From: an uncultured Flavobacteriales bacterium
Lineage (GTDB): Bacteria > Bacteroidota > Bacteroidia > Flavobacteriales > UBA1820
Direction of reading: 5' to 3'
Assembly: GCA_959608625.1 (NCBI GenBank)
Contig: CAUHQV010000002.1
Span: forward strand, 1 to 64,000
Length of the DNA: 64,000 nucleotides
Shown: positions 33,239 through 41,372 of the stretch, piece by piece
How the letters are laid out: the number at the start of each line of letters is the position of its first letter
Numbering within the stretch: position 1 is the stretch's first letter
Made by a program: the position numbers and the translations under genes
The notes under the pieces: model-generated
Seen by the model: only the letters and a program-made list of their open reading frames with translations
The model's database searches: none
Told to the model about the DNA's origin: nothing

Positions 33239-33246
33239 TAAATTTG
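33239..33246 (+). promoter_or_regulatory. -7 element of the ABC ATPase gene
   Basis: TAAATTTG, an exact TAnnTTTG, 40 bases before the ATG at 33287. Confidence 0.55.
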
Positions 33247-33286
33247 TGCTTTACAGCATAAAAGCAACGGAATATCAGGTTTATAG

Positions 33287-33997
33287 ATGGAAGAAGTAAT
33301 CACTCTGCGCGATATCACGCGCGATTTTGCCCTCGGTACGGAAACGGTAAAAGTACTCAAAGGGATAAGCCTCGACATAAAACGGGGCGAGTATGTAGCC
33401 CTGATGGGTCCTTCGGGCAGTGGAAAGTCAACGCTGATGAACCTTTTAGGATGCCTCGATACCCCTACCTCCGGTACTTATACGCTCAACGGGCACGATG
33501 TGAGTTCTCTGGAGGATAATGAGCTGGCCGAGATACGGAATAAGGAGATCGGCTTCGTTTTCCAGACTTTTAACCTGTTGCCCCGCATCACGGCGCTCCA
33601 GAATGTGGCGTTGCCGATGATCTATGCCGGCATAGGGCAGTCGGAAAGGATGCGGCTGGCCGAAGAGGCGCTGGTGTCCGTCGGGTTGGCCGACCGGATG
33701 ACGCACCGCCCGAACCAGCTTTCCGGGGGTCAGCGGCAGAGGGTCGCCATCGCCCGCGCCCTGGTAAATCACCCGTCCATTATGCTGGCCGACGAGCCTA
33801 CGGGTAACCTGGACTCCAAGACTTCGGTCGAGATCATGCAGCTTTTCCAAAAGATCCACGAACAGGGTAATACCATTATCGTAGTGACCCACGAAGAGGA
33901 TATCGCCGATCATGCACACCGTATTATCCGCCTTCTCGACGGGCAGGTATGCGCCGATGAGCCCAACCATCATATCAAGCATTACGACAATATCTGA
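33287..33997 (+). CDS. ABC transporter ATP-binding protein, MacB/LolD type
   Basis: The 236-residue ATPase has Walker A MGPSGSGKSTLMN, the Q-loop FVFQTFNLLPR, signature LSGGQRQRVAIARAL, Walker B SIMLADEPTGNLDS and the switch VVTHEEDIA. The LLPRITALQNVALPM segment and the DEPTGNLDS box are typical of the MacB/LolD/FtsE group, which drives mechanotransmission or lipoprotein release rather than import. No permease gene is next to it: the downstream gene is convergent and the upstream locus ends in a terminator. Its membrane partner must be encoded elsewhere. The C-terminal tail (PNHHIKHYDNI) is histidine-rich. Confidence 0.93.
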   Translation: MEEVITLRDITRDFALGTETVKVLKGISLDIKRGEYVALMGPSGSGKSTLMNLLGCLDTPTSGTYTLNGHDVSSLEDNELAEIRNKEIGFVFQTFNLLPRITALQNVALPMIYAGIGQSERMRLAEEALVSVGLADRMTHRPNQLSGGQRQRVAIARALVNHPSIMLADEPTGNLDSKTSVEIMQLFQKIHEQGNTIIVVTHEEDIADHAHRIIRLLDGQVCADEPNHHIKHYDNI

Positions 33998-34030
33998 TCC
34001 GGGAAAAATATCCCGGAGATATATTAAAAT

Positions 34031-34064
34031 AAAAAGGCGCGGACATTGTTGTCCGCGCCTTTTT
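34031..34064. terminator. Bidirectional terminator between the ABC ATPase and bacterioferritin-like genes
   Basis: AAAAAGGCGCGGAC (34031-34044) pairs perfectly with GTCCGCGCCTTTTT (34051-34064), loop of 6, with U runs on both strands. Confidence 0.93.
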
Positions 34065-34083
34065 TATGAGGTAACGATCGCCG

Positions 34084-34593
34084 TTAGTCGACGTTCGGTT
34101 CGTTGCCGGCAGCTTCGCTCTTGCTCCGCTCGAGAGACTGGAGCGCCAGGTAGTTGGCCCCGAACTTGCTGAGGTTGTCCTTTTCCGTGTCGAAAATATC
34201 CTCGTGCTTTTCTTCTTCGGCCGCCAGGTTCTCGAACATTTTCTTGGTCACCGAATCCGCGTTTTCGGCACAGATCTTAGCCCATTCGTTGTATTCATTC
34301 ACGCTGGTGTTCTCCATTTCCACGGCTTTTTCGAGCATCTTTTCCACTTCGTGGATCTTAGCCACCGGATGGGAGAGCTTCATTTCCACTTCGCCTTTGA
34401 GGAAACGGATGCGTTCGGCCAGGCGTTCCACATGGGTCATCTCGATGATGGCTATGCGGCGGAAGATATTCGATATCGGATCGTAACCGTAGTCGTCGCA
34501 ATAGAAGTGGAAATACATGTACTGGTGTACGGCCGAAAGCTCCTCGGCGATGGCGCGGTTGAGCAGTTCGATGCTTTTTTCTTTTGTTTTCAT
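34084..34593 (-). CDS. Bacterioferritin-like di-iron storage protein
   Basis: The 169-residue four-helix protein has iron ligands at exactly the positions of E. coli bacterioferritin: E18, Y25, E51, H54, E94, E127 and H130 (motifs EELSAVHQY, IEMTHVER and EEEKHED). M52, the haem ligand of bacterioferritin, is also present. It is expected to form a 24-mer or 12-mer shell that oxidises and stores iron and protects against peroxide. Two cysteines, C32 and C108, each lie 14 residues after a ligand (E18 and E94) and may form the pair seen in Dps-like thioferritins of Bacteroides; this is inference. It is alone on its strand and ends at a bidirectional terminator. Confidence 0.92.
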   Translation of the reverse strand: MKTKEKSIELLNRAIAEELSAVHQYMYFHFYCDDYGYDPISNIFRRIAIIEMTHVERLAERIRFLKGEVEMKLSHPVAKIHEVEKMLEKAVEMENTSVNEYNEWAKICAENADSVTKKMFENLAAEEEKHEDIFDTEKDNLSKFGANYLALQSLERSKSEAAGNEPNVD

Positions 34594-34796
34594 GATGATG
34601 AATATTTTGGGTTATTTAAGTTATCCTTACAGGTCAACTAAGTTAAGGCTTTTTTCCGAACGGGAGGGCGCCGTTAAGTTAAAAAAAATATAAACACCCG
34701 TCGGAGGATTTTTGCCGCCGTTTTTTTATCGAAATAGTGTCGTATCTTTACCACAGTTTTTACAGGAAAGAATTAAGAACAATATTCTGAGGAGAA

Positions 34797-36110
34797 ATGA
34801 ATATAGCGATAGTGGGTACCGGATACGTCGGGCTGGTGACAGGGGCTTGTTTTGCCGAACTGGGGATCGACGTGACATGCGTAGATATTGACAGCGAAAA
34901 GATAGGGAAAATAAAAAGCGGGGTGATGCCCATTTACGAACCGGGCCTCGAGGAACTGGTGCGTAAGAATATGGAAATGGAACGCCTCCATTTCACCACC
35001 GACCTCACGTCGGTACTGGATAAAGTGTCCGTCATTTTCAGCGCCGTAGGCACTCCTCCGGACGAGGACGGCAGCGCGGATCTGAAATATGTATTGGAAG
35101 TGGCGCGCACGGTGGGGCGGAACATGAAGAAGCCCGTTCTGCTGGTGACCAAGAGCACGGTCCCCGTGGGGACGTCCGAGAAAGTAAAGCAGGCGATCCG
35201 GGAGGAATTGGCCGTCCGCGGGGTAGATATCCCGTTCGATGTGGCGTCCAACCCGGAATTCCTCAAGGAAGGAGCCGCGATCAAGGATTTCATGAACCCG
35301 GACCGGGTAGTGGTGGGTGTGGAAAATGAAAATGCCCGCCGGCTGATGGAAAAACTGTACAAGCCGTTCCTGCTGAACAACCGTACCATTCTGTTCATGG
35401 ACGTGGCCTCGGCGGAGATGACCAAATACGCAGCCAACGCGATGCTGGCCACCCGTATCAGTTTTATGAACGATGTGGCCAGCCTGTGCGAACGCACAGG
35501 AGCCAATGTCGATATGGTGCGCAAAGGTATCGGTTCGGACGGCCGGATCGGCAGCCGCTTCCTGTATGCGGGGTGCGGTTACGGGGGGTCGTGCTTTCCG
35601 AAAGACGTGAAGGCACTGATCCATACCGGGCGCCAGTACGGTTACGACATGAAAGTGATAGAGGCGGTCGAAGAAGTGAACGAGCGGCAGAAGAGCCTGA
35701 TGTTCGATAAAGTATCCAAGGAGTTCGGCGGCGATCTGGCCGGGAAGACGGTAGCCATCTGGGGGCTTTCGTTCAAGCCGGAGACCGACGATATGCGCGA
35801 AGCGCCGTCGCTGGTGGTGATCGAAAAATTGCTGGGGGCCGGAGCAAAAGTAAGAGTATACGATCCGATCGCTATGCCGGAGGCCGAACGCCGCCTGGAT
35901 GGCCGGGTGGAATACGGAAGCGATATGTACGAAGCGGCGGAAGGCGCGGATGCGCTGATCGTACTCACCGAATGGAAACAATTCCGCATCCCGGACTGGA
36001 AAAAACTCCGGGGCCTGATGAAAGGGAACGTGGTGGCCGACGGGCGCAACATTTACGATTTTGCGGAGCTGACCGATGAGGGCTTCGTACACCTGCGGAT
36101 AGGAAAATAA
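34797..36110 (+). CDS. ugd: UDP-glucose/GDP-mannose dehydrogenase family protein
   Basis: The enzyme oxidises a nucleotide sugar at C6 in two NAD-dependent steps; UDP-glucose is the most likely substrate, giving UDP-glucuronate for surface polysaccharides. The 437-residue protein has the Rossmann start MNIAIVGTGYVGLVTGACFA, the motif VTKSTVPVGTSEKV, NPEFLKEGAAIKDFMNPDR, and the catalytic cysteine in GYGGSCFPKDVKAL (near residue 262), followed by WGLSFKPETDDMREAPS. It starts 20 bases upstream of no other operon member except the GIN-domain gene, which follows after 19 bases. UDP-N-acetylhexosamine dehydrogenases are an alternative. Confidence 0.92.
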   Translation: MNIAIVGTGYVGLVTGACFAELGIDVTCVDIDSEKIGKIKSGVMPIYEPGLEELVRKNMEMERLHFTTDLTSVLDKVSVIFSAVGTPPDEDGSADLKYVLEVARTVGRNMKKPVLLVTKSTVPVGTSEKVKQAIREELAVRGVDIPFDVASNPEFLKEGAAIKDFMNPDRVVVGVENENARRLMEKLYKPFLLNNRTILFMDVASAEMTKYAANAMLATRISFMNDVASLCERTGANVDMVRKGIGSDGRIGSRFLYAGCGYGGSCFPKDVKALIHTGRQYGYDMKVIEAVEEVNERQKSLMFDKVSKEFGGDLAGKTVAIWGLSFKPETDDMREAPSLVVIEKLLGAGAKVRVYDPIAMPEAERRLDGRVEYGSDMYEAAEGADALIVLTEWKQFRIPDWKKLRGLMKGNVVADGRNIYDFAELTDEGFVHLRIGK

Positions 36111-36129
36111 ACCTCAAAAACAGATAGAT

Positions 36130-36813
36130 ATGAAAACATGGAGATTATGGGCGTTGGTTGCATTGGCGTTTTCGTGTACGGCGCTTTCGGCTCAGGAAAA
36201 AATATACCGTCCTACGGGTTTTTCCGGGGTGGACGTTTCGACCAAGATAAAAGCCCGGCTTATCGCTTCGGGCGAGAACAAAGTGGTCGTTACAGGGGAT
36301 AAGATCGACAATATCGTAGTCAAGGAAGATAAGGGGCGCCTGGTCATCCGTTTCAAATCGACTAAAGGTATCGGGGCCGATCCGGTTCCGGTAGCTGTAT
36401 ATTATAAATCGCCACTGACCTATATCGGTGCTTCGGGCGATAGCGAGATCGAGGCGGAAAGCGTACTCAAAGGCGGCAATATCCGCATCGATGCCGGAAA
36501 GGGCGCTTTCGTCAAAGCATCGGTAACGGCCGATACGTTGCGCGCGTCCATTGCGGCCGGCGGTCAGATACAGGCCCAGGGCGATGTGAAGGCATTGGAC
36601 GTAAGCATTAAGACCGGGGGCCAGTTCAACGGGTATGAACTCGTAGCGGACGATGCCGAGGTCAACATCACGGCCGGCGGCACGGCATATGTTTATGCCA
36701 CCAAGAATACGAAAGCCCGGGTCGGGATGGGCGGAAAAGTTTACTGCAAAGGCCCTGCCAAAGTGGACGGCCGCACGACGATGGGCGGAACGGTTGTCAT
36801 GGCCGAAGATTGA
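36130..36813 (+). CDS. DUF2807 (GIN domain) secreted protein
   Basis: The 227-residue protein has a signal peptide (hydrophobic residues 6-18, cleavage likely after ALSA). A GIN domain follows, a right-handed beta-helix seen as regular strands: GFSGVDVSTKIKARLIASG, KVVVTGDKIDNIVVKEDKG, then repeating turns rich in Gly, Ala and Val to the end (VGMGGKVYCKGPAKVDGRT). Such proteins were first named putative autotransporter adhesin heads and are common in Bacteroidota with unknown function. It starts 19 bases after ugd, so cotranscription is likely, and ends at a long hairpin terminator. Confidence 0.88.
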   Translation: MKTWRLWALVALAFSCTALSAQEKIYRPTGFSGVDVSTKIKARLIASGENKVVVTGDKIDNIVVKEDKGRLVIRFKSTKGIGADPVPVAVYYKSPLTYIGASGDSEIEAESVLKGGNIRIDAGKGAFVKASVTADTLRASIAAGGQIQAQGDVKALDVSIKTGGQFNGYELVADDAEVNITAGGTAYVYATKNTKARVGMGGKVYCKGPAKVDGRTTMGGTVVMAED

Positions 36814-36850
36814 GCTTTTTACAAGGTTTGGTAACTATATCAACAATATA

Positions 36851-36894
36851 CCCCGCAAAAAACGGAGGCCCTTGGGCCTCCGTATTTTGCGGGG
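36851..36894. terminator. Long bidirectional hairpin between the GIN-domain and methyltransferase genes
   Basis: CCCCGCAAAA (36851-36860) pairs with TTTTGCGGGG (36885-36894), and inside it ACGGAGGCC (36862-36870) pairs with GGCCTCCGT (36875-36883) over CTTG. The 44-base element is a nearly unbroken palindrome between two convergent genes. Confidence 0.85.
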
Positions 36895-36905
36895 TGTGAG
36901 CGGGA

Positions 36906-38129
36906 TTATTCCGCCTGCGGCGTTGGTTTGTCTTCGGCTGAAGCCCCTCCCGTAGAATCTTCGGGGTCTTTGGGAGTACGGCGGGTGCCGGCGTACAGTT
37001 CGTATTTTACGAATCGGGCTTCCAGGTTGGCGTTCATCAGTGGGATAGACCGGCTGGTACGAAGGCCTACGGATTTCAGCCCTTCTTTCGACCCGGTGAT
37101 CATCCAGGCGACCGTATCGGGGTACGAAGTTTTTAATGTATCGCCGACTTTCTTGTAAAATACGGTCTCGTCTATTTCGAGCCGTTCCCCGTAGGGCGGG
37201 TTGAATATCAGCGTCCAACGGCCCTTTTCGGGCCTTTTCGAATGGAAAAAGTCCTGCCGGGATACTTTGATGAACTCATCCAGTCCGGCGTTGGTAACGT
37301 TTTCGATGGCCTTTGCCACGGCGGAGGGCGCCTTGTCCCGGCCGATGATCTCGATGCCGGGTTCCCGCATCTTTTTGAGGGATATTTCTTTTATTTTCTC
37401 GAACAGTTCCGCATCGAAATCTTTCCACGATTGGAATCCGAAGCGTTCTTTGTGGATACAGGGTGGAATATTGGCAGCGACCATCGCGGCTTCTATCAGG
37501 ATCGTACCCGAACCGCACATCGGATCCATGAAATCCGTCAGGCCGCGCCAGCCGGAGAGCAGCACCAGCCCGGCGGCCAGCACTTCGTTGATGGGGGCGA
37601 TATTGGTAACCGAACGGTACCCGCGTTTGTGCAGGCCGAGCGAACTGTCCAGCGATACCGTGAGGGTGCGGTCCGACAGGTGGACGTTCACTTTCAGGGA
37701 GGGGTTGTCCCGGTTTACATCCGGGCGGGCGTTCATTTTGTCGCGGATACGGTCGACGATGGCGTCCTTTGCCTTTAATGTGACGTAATGGCTGTTGGTG
37801 AACAATTCGGAGTTTACCGTCGCGTCTATCGCGATGGAATCGCGCGCGCTGATGTAGCGTTCCCAGGGGATGTTGTATATCGATTTGTAGAATTGGGTCT
37901 CGTTGAACACTTTTTCGGTCTTCAGCGGGACGAGCACCGAAAGGGCGGTGCGCAGGCAAAGGTTGGCTTTGTACAGGAAGCCTTTGTCCCCGTAGAACGA
38001 TACGGCCCGGCGCGCCGGTTCCACCCGCATCGCCCCCAGGTTGCGCAGTTCTTCCGCCAGGACTTCTTCGAGTCCGTAGAACGTTTTGGCGGTCATCAGA
38101 AAATTGCCTTCGGGTATGTTTTTCGCCAT
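36906..38129 (-). CDS. THUMP-domain class I RNA methyltransferase (RlmL N-terminal type)
   Basis: The 407-residue protein combines an N-terminal THUMP RNA-binding domain (about residues 10-150) with a SAM-dependent methyltransferase: DPMCGSGTILIEAAMVAANI is the SAM motif and NPPYGERLEI the NPPY catalytic box for N-methylation of a base. It corresponds to the N-terminal, m2G2445-forming half of E. coli RlmL (YcbY); the target here is inferred. The acidic, low-complexity C-terminal tail (DPEDSTGGASAEDKPTPQAE, 20 residues) is not conserved in the family. The ATG at 38129 is used because a -7 element lies at 38151-38158, inside the longer reading. Confidence 0.9.
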   Translation of the reverse strand: MAKNIPEGNFLMTAKTFYGLEEVLAEELRNLGAMRVEPARRAVSFYGDKGFLYKANLCLRTALSVLVPLKTEKVFNETQFYKSIYNIPWERYISARDSIAIDATVNSELFTNSHYVTLKAKDAIVDRIRDKMNARPDVNRDNPSLKVNVHLSDRTLTVSLDSSLGLHKRGYRSVTNIAPINEVLAAGLVLLSGWRGLTDFMDPMCGSGTILIEAAMVAANIPPCIHKERFGFQSWKDFDAELFEKIKEISLKKMREPGIEIIGRDKAPSAVAKAIENVTNAGLDEFIKVSRQDFFHSKRPEKGRWTLIFNPPYGERLEIDETVFYKKVGDTLKTSYPDTVAWMITGSKEGLKSVGLRTSRSIPLMNANLEARFVKYELYAGTRRTPKDPEDSTGGASAEDKPTPQAE

Positions 38130-38150
38130 CTTGGTCGGTGTGTTTTGCGG

Positions 38151-38158
38151 CAAAGGTA
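38151..38158 (-). promoter_or_regulatory. -7 element of the THUMP methyltransferase gene
   Basis: The minus strand reads TACCTTTG, an exact TAnnTTTG, 22 bases upstream of the ATG at 38129. Confidence 0.55.
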
Positions 38159-38264
38159 CGCATTCTCCCGCGGGCTGTGCGAATTATTGCGAAAAAGGTG
38201 AGCCAGGCCTTTCTTTAGGGTGTTTTTAGGAGATGAAATAAGCGGTTTTTCGGGAAAAAATCCG

Positions 38265-38272
38265 TATCTTTG
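38265..38272 (+). promoter_or_regulatory. gyrB -7 element
   Basis: TATCTTTG, an exact TAnnTTTG, 33 bases before the gyrB ATG at 38305. Confidence 0.6.
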
Positions 38273-38304
38273 TGTGTTCTTAAAAAGAAATAAAGGAAAA
38301 CATT

Positions 38305-40257
38305 ATGAGTGAGATAACAGACGAAACGCAGGGCTATTCGGCCGACAGTATCGTAGTGCTCGAAGGCTTGGAAGCCGTGCGCAAACGTCCCGGTATGTAT
38401 ATCGGCGATACCAGCTCCCGCGGGCTTCACCATCTGGTGAACGAGGTGGTGGACAACTCTATCGACGAAGCCTTGGCCGGTTACTGTTCCCAGATAGATG
38501 TCGTAATAAACACGGACAATTCCATATCGGTGCGCGACAACGGCCGCGGTATCCCGACGGATTACCATCCCAAGGAAAAAAAATCCGCGTTGGAGGTGGT
38601 GATGACCATCCTGCATGCCGGCGGTAAGTTCGACAAGGATTCGTATAAAGTCTCCGGCGGACTTCACGGAGTCGGAGTATCGTGCGTAAATGCGCTGTCC
38701 AACCATATGCGCGTGGAAGTATGCCGGGCAGGCAAGATATTCGAGCAGGAGTATTCCTGCGGAAAACCGCTTTATCCGGTACGCGAAGCGGGTGAGACGC
38801 CGCAGACGGGTACCACCGTTACTTTCCATCCGGACGATACGATCTTTACCGAAACGGAATACCAGTATGATATCCTTCAGAGCCGTATGCGCGAGCTGGC
38901 TTACCTGAACAAGAATATCACCATCACCCTGACCGATATGCGTGAACTGGACGAGCAAGGCAACCCCCGCCGGGAGAGCTTCCATTCGTCCACCGGTCTC
39001 GACGAATTCGTCACGTTCCTGGACAGCGCCCGCGAGCCGCTGATCCCTACGGTGATACATATGGACGGCGAGCGGAACGATATTCCGGTCGAGGTGGCGC
39101 TCCATTACAATACTTCGTACACGGAAAACATCCATTCGTACGTCAACAACATCAATACGATCGAGGGGGGTACTCATTTGGCAGGTTTTCGCCGCGGGCT
39201 TACCCGTACGCTGAAAAAATACGCCGAAGAATCGGGGTTGCTGGCCAAAGAAAAGATCGAGATATCGGGGGATGACTTCCGCGAAGGCCTTACGGCGGTT
39301 ATTTCGGTGAAGGTGCAGGAACCGCTCTTTGAAGGGCAGACCAAAACAAAACTGGGCAATAAAGATGTGCTCGGCGCGGTAGACCAGCTGGTGGGCGATA
39401 TGCTGAACAATTACCTGGAGGAACATCCGGCCGAAGCCAAGATCATCGTGCAGAAAGTGATGCTGGCTGCCAAGGCTCGCGCGGCTGCCAAGAAGGCCCG
39501 CGAGATGGTGCAGCGCAAGACCGTGATGAGCGGCGGCGGACTGCCTGGCAAACTGGCCGACTGCTCGGAACGGGATCCGGCGAAATCCGAAATATTCTTT
39601 GTCGAGGGAGACTCCGCAGGAGGTACTGCCAAGCAGGGCCGCGACCGCCATTTCCAGGCTATCCTTCCGCTGCGCGGTAAGATACTGAACGTGGAAAAGG
39701 CCATGCAGCACCGCGTGTTCGAAAACGAGGAGATACGGAATATCTATACCGCTCTTGGGGTGACCATCGGTACGGAGGAAGACTCCAAAGCGCTGAATAC
39801 CGAAAAACTGCGTTACCATAAGATCATCATCATGACCGACGCCGATGTGGACGGAAGCCACATCGACACGCTGATGCTCACCTTCTTCTTCCGATATATG
39901 AAGGAGCTGATAGAGAACGGCTACGTATATATTGCCACACCGCCTCTTTATATGGTCAAAAAAGGCCAGAAGCAGGCGTATGCCTGGACGGAAGACCAGC
40001 GCGACAAACTCACCCTCGAAATGGGCGGCGGTTCAGACAAGGGGGTCGCTATCCAGCGGTACAAAGGTTTGGGAGAGATGAACGACCACCAATTGTGGGA
40101 AACGACGATGGACCCGGACAACCGCATCCTCAAGCAAATCACGATCGACAATGCGGCCGATGCGGACTATGTATTCTCGATGCTCATGGGCGACGACGTG
40201 CCGCCCCGCCGGGAGTTCATCGAGAAAAACGCCAAATATGCCAACATAGATGCCTAA
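38305..40257 (+). CDS. gyrB: DNA gyrase subunit B
   Basis: GyrB is the ATPase subunit of gyrase, which introduces negative supercoils. The 650-residue protein has the GHKL ATP site (VDNSIDEALAGYC, DNGRGIPTD, SGGLHGVGVSCVNALS), the transducer domain, and the TOPRIM part with EGDSAGGTAKQGRDRHFQA and DADVDGSHIDTLMLTFFFR, ending QRYKGLGEMN. The length fits Bacteroidales GyrB without the E. coli-type TOPRIM insertion. ParE is the alternative; the GGTAKQGRDR motif is shared, but overall length and the N-terminus fit GyrB. gyrA is not adjacent. It has its own promoter and terminator. Confidence 0.95.
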   Translation: MSEITDETQGYSADSIVVLEGLEAVRKRPGMYIGDTSSRGLHHLVNEVVDNSIDEALAGYCSQIDVVINTDNSISVRDNGRGIPTDYHPKEKKSALEVVMTILHAGGKFDKDSYKVSGGLHGVGVSCVNALSNHMRVEVCRAGKIFEQEYSCGKPLYPVREAGETPQTGTTVTFHPDDTIFTETEYQYDILQSRMRELAYLNKNITITLTDMRELDEQGNPRRESFHSSTGLDEFVTFLDSAREPLIPTVIHMDGERNDIPVEVALHYNTSYTENIHSYVNNINTIEGGTHLAGFRRGLTRTLKKYAEESGLLAKEKIEISGDDFREGLTAVISVKVQEPLFEGQTKTKLGNKDVLGAVDQLVGDMLNNYLEEHPAEAKIIVQKVMLAAKARAAAKKAREMVQRKTVMSGGGLPGKLADCSERDPAKSEIFFVEGDSAGGTAKQGRDRHFQAILPLRGKILNVEKAMQHRVFENEEIRNIYTALGVTIGTEEDSKALNTEKLRYHKIIIMTDADVDGSHIDTLMLTFFFRYMKELIENGYVYIATPPLYMVKKGQKQAYAWTEDQRDKLTLEMGGGSDKGVAIQRYKGLGEMNDHQLWETTMDPDNRILKQITIDNAADADYVFSMLMGDDVPPRREFIEKNAKYANIDA

Positions 40258-40276
40258 AAGGGCCGTAACATGTTTT

Positions 40277-40307
40277 AAAAAGCCGGAATAATTTATTCCG
40301 GCTTTTT
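40277..40307 (+). terminator. gyrB terminator
   Basis: AAAAAGCCGGAATA (40277-40290) pairs perfectly with TATTCCGGCTTTTT (40294-40307) over a 3-base loop. Confidence 0.92.
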
Positions 40308-40310
40308 TTA

Positions 40311-40340
40311 TTGTGTCAAGAATGATTACCTTTACATTTG
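40311..40340 (+). promoter_or_regulatory. Promoter of the PCMD gene
   Basis: TTG (40311-40313), a 19-base spacer and TACATTTG (40333-40340) form a consensus promoter. The first transcribed bases can fold into an 8-bp hairpin, TTAAGAAA/TTTCTTAA (40342-40349 with 40359-40366). Confidence 0.7.
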
Positions 40341-40390
40341 ATTAAGAAATTTTATACGTTTCTTAACCTTACAGCCAAACTTACAGAATT

Positions 40391-41350
40391 ATGAAAAAAT
40401 CATTGATTACGGCTTTTTGTTTATTTGCCCCCTTGTGGGCTTACGCGCAGCAGGATACGCTCAAGCCCGTCGCTTTCGGGGATTTCGATCATTGGCTGGT
40501 GCGTAAGATCAAAGAATCGTTTGTCATCGGCGGCAATGAAGCCACCGTATATGCCATAGCTCCTACCGATACGATCGTAAGCACCGATGCTTACGTCAAC
40601 AAATCCAAATCGCCCTGGTCTTCGTCCAATGTGATGGCTAAAGTAGCCGGCGTGGTAAAGACGTCCGTGACGGTATTCCCTGAGAAGCGGGGCGATGGTT
40701 ACAGCGCCCGGATGGATACGAAATTGGAAAAAGTAAAAGTGCTCGGGATGGTGAATATCTCGGTGCTGGCCTCGGGCAGTATATTCCTGGGCCGTACGAT
40801 CGAACCTATCCGGGGGGCTAACGACCCGTATAAGAACCTCGATATGGGAATTCACTTTGCCGGAAAACCGGATGCGGTGGTATTCGATTACAAGGCTAAA
40901 ATATCACCCGATACGATGGTCACCCGGGCCACAGGCAGCGGCATATCCAAAGTGAAAGGCCGCGACCGCGCCGAAGTGGTTGTCTTTTTGCAGAAACGGT
41001 GGGAAGACGAGAAAGGCAATATTTTCGCCCAGCGCATCGGTACGGCGCGCGAACGGTTCGACAAGACCATACCCGACTGGAAGAACGGCCACCGGACGGA
41101 GATCCATTACGGGGATATAACCGGACAGCCGTATTACGACGAATCGATGGATCTGATGGAAGAAGGGCTTTTCTATGCGATGAACAGCAAAGGCAAAATG
41201 GTTCCCGTCCAGGAAACGTGCTGGGGAGGAAAGGAAGTGACGCCAACCCATATGATCATGATGTTCTCTTCGGGATCGCTGGGCGCTTTTACGGGCTCTT
41301 TGGGCAATTCGCTATGGGTTGACAATGTGAAACTGGAATATCGGAAATAG
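40391..41350 (+). CDS. PCMD-domain secreted protein (putative carbohydrate metabolism domain)
   Basis: The 319-residue protein has a signal peptide (MKKSLITAFCLFAPLWAYA, cleavage before QQD). The rest is a beta-sandwich of the PCMD type: KNLDMGIHFAGKPDAVVFDY, then KGRDRAEVVVFLQKRW, and the C-terminal MFSSGSLGAFTGSLGNSLWVDNVKLEYRK region split here only for description, whose LWVDNVKL is the family's closing strand. PCMD proteins occur in Bacteroidota, often as outer-surface proteins near glycan-use loci, and resemble carbohydrate-binding modules. No glycan-use locus (SusC/SusD) is nearby. The following SDR gene starts 22 bases after it. Confidence 0.85.
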   Translation: MKKSLITAFCLFAPLWAYAQQDTLKPVAFGDFDHWLVRKIKESFVIGGNEATVYAIAPTDTIVSTDAYVNKSKSPWSSSNVMAKVAGVVKTSVTVFPEKRGDGYSARMDTKLEKVKVLGMVNISVLASGSIFLGRTIEPIRGANDPYKNLDMGIHFAGKPDAVVFDYKAKISPDTMVTRATGSGISKVKGRDRAEVVVFLQKRWEDEKGNIFAQRIGTARERFDKTIPDWKNGHRTEIHYGDITGQPYYDESMDLMEEGLFYAMNSKGKMVPVQETCWGGKEVTPTHMIMMFSSGSLGAFTGSLGNSLWVDNVKLEYRK

Positions 41351-41372
41351 CCGGAACAGACCTCAAGCTGAT

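Noticed and set aside
38215..39861. A 548-codon minus-strand frame opposite gyrB
   Set aside because: Shadow frame without motifs, and it runs across the gyrB promoter.
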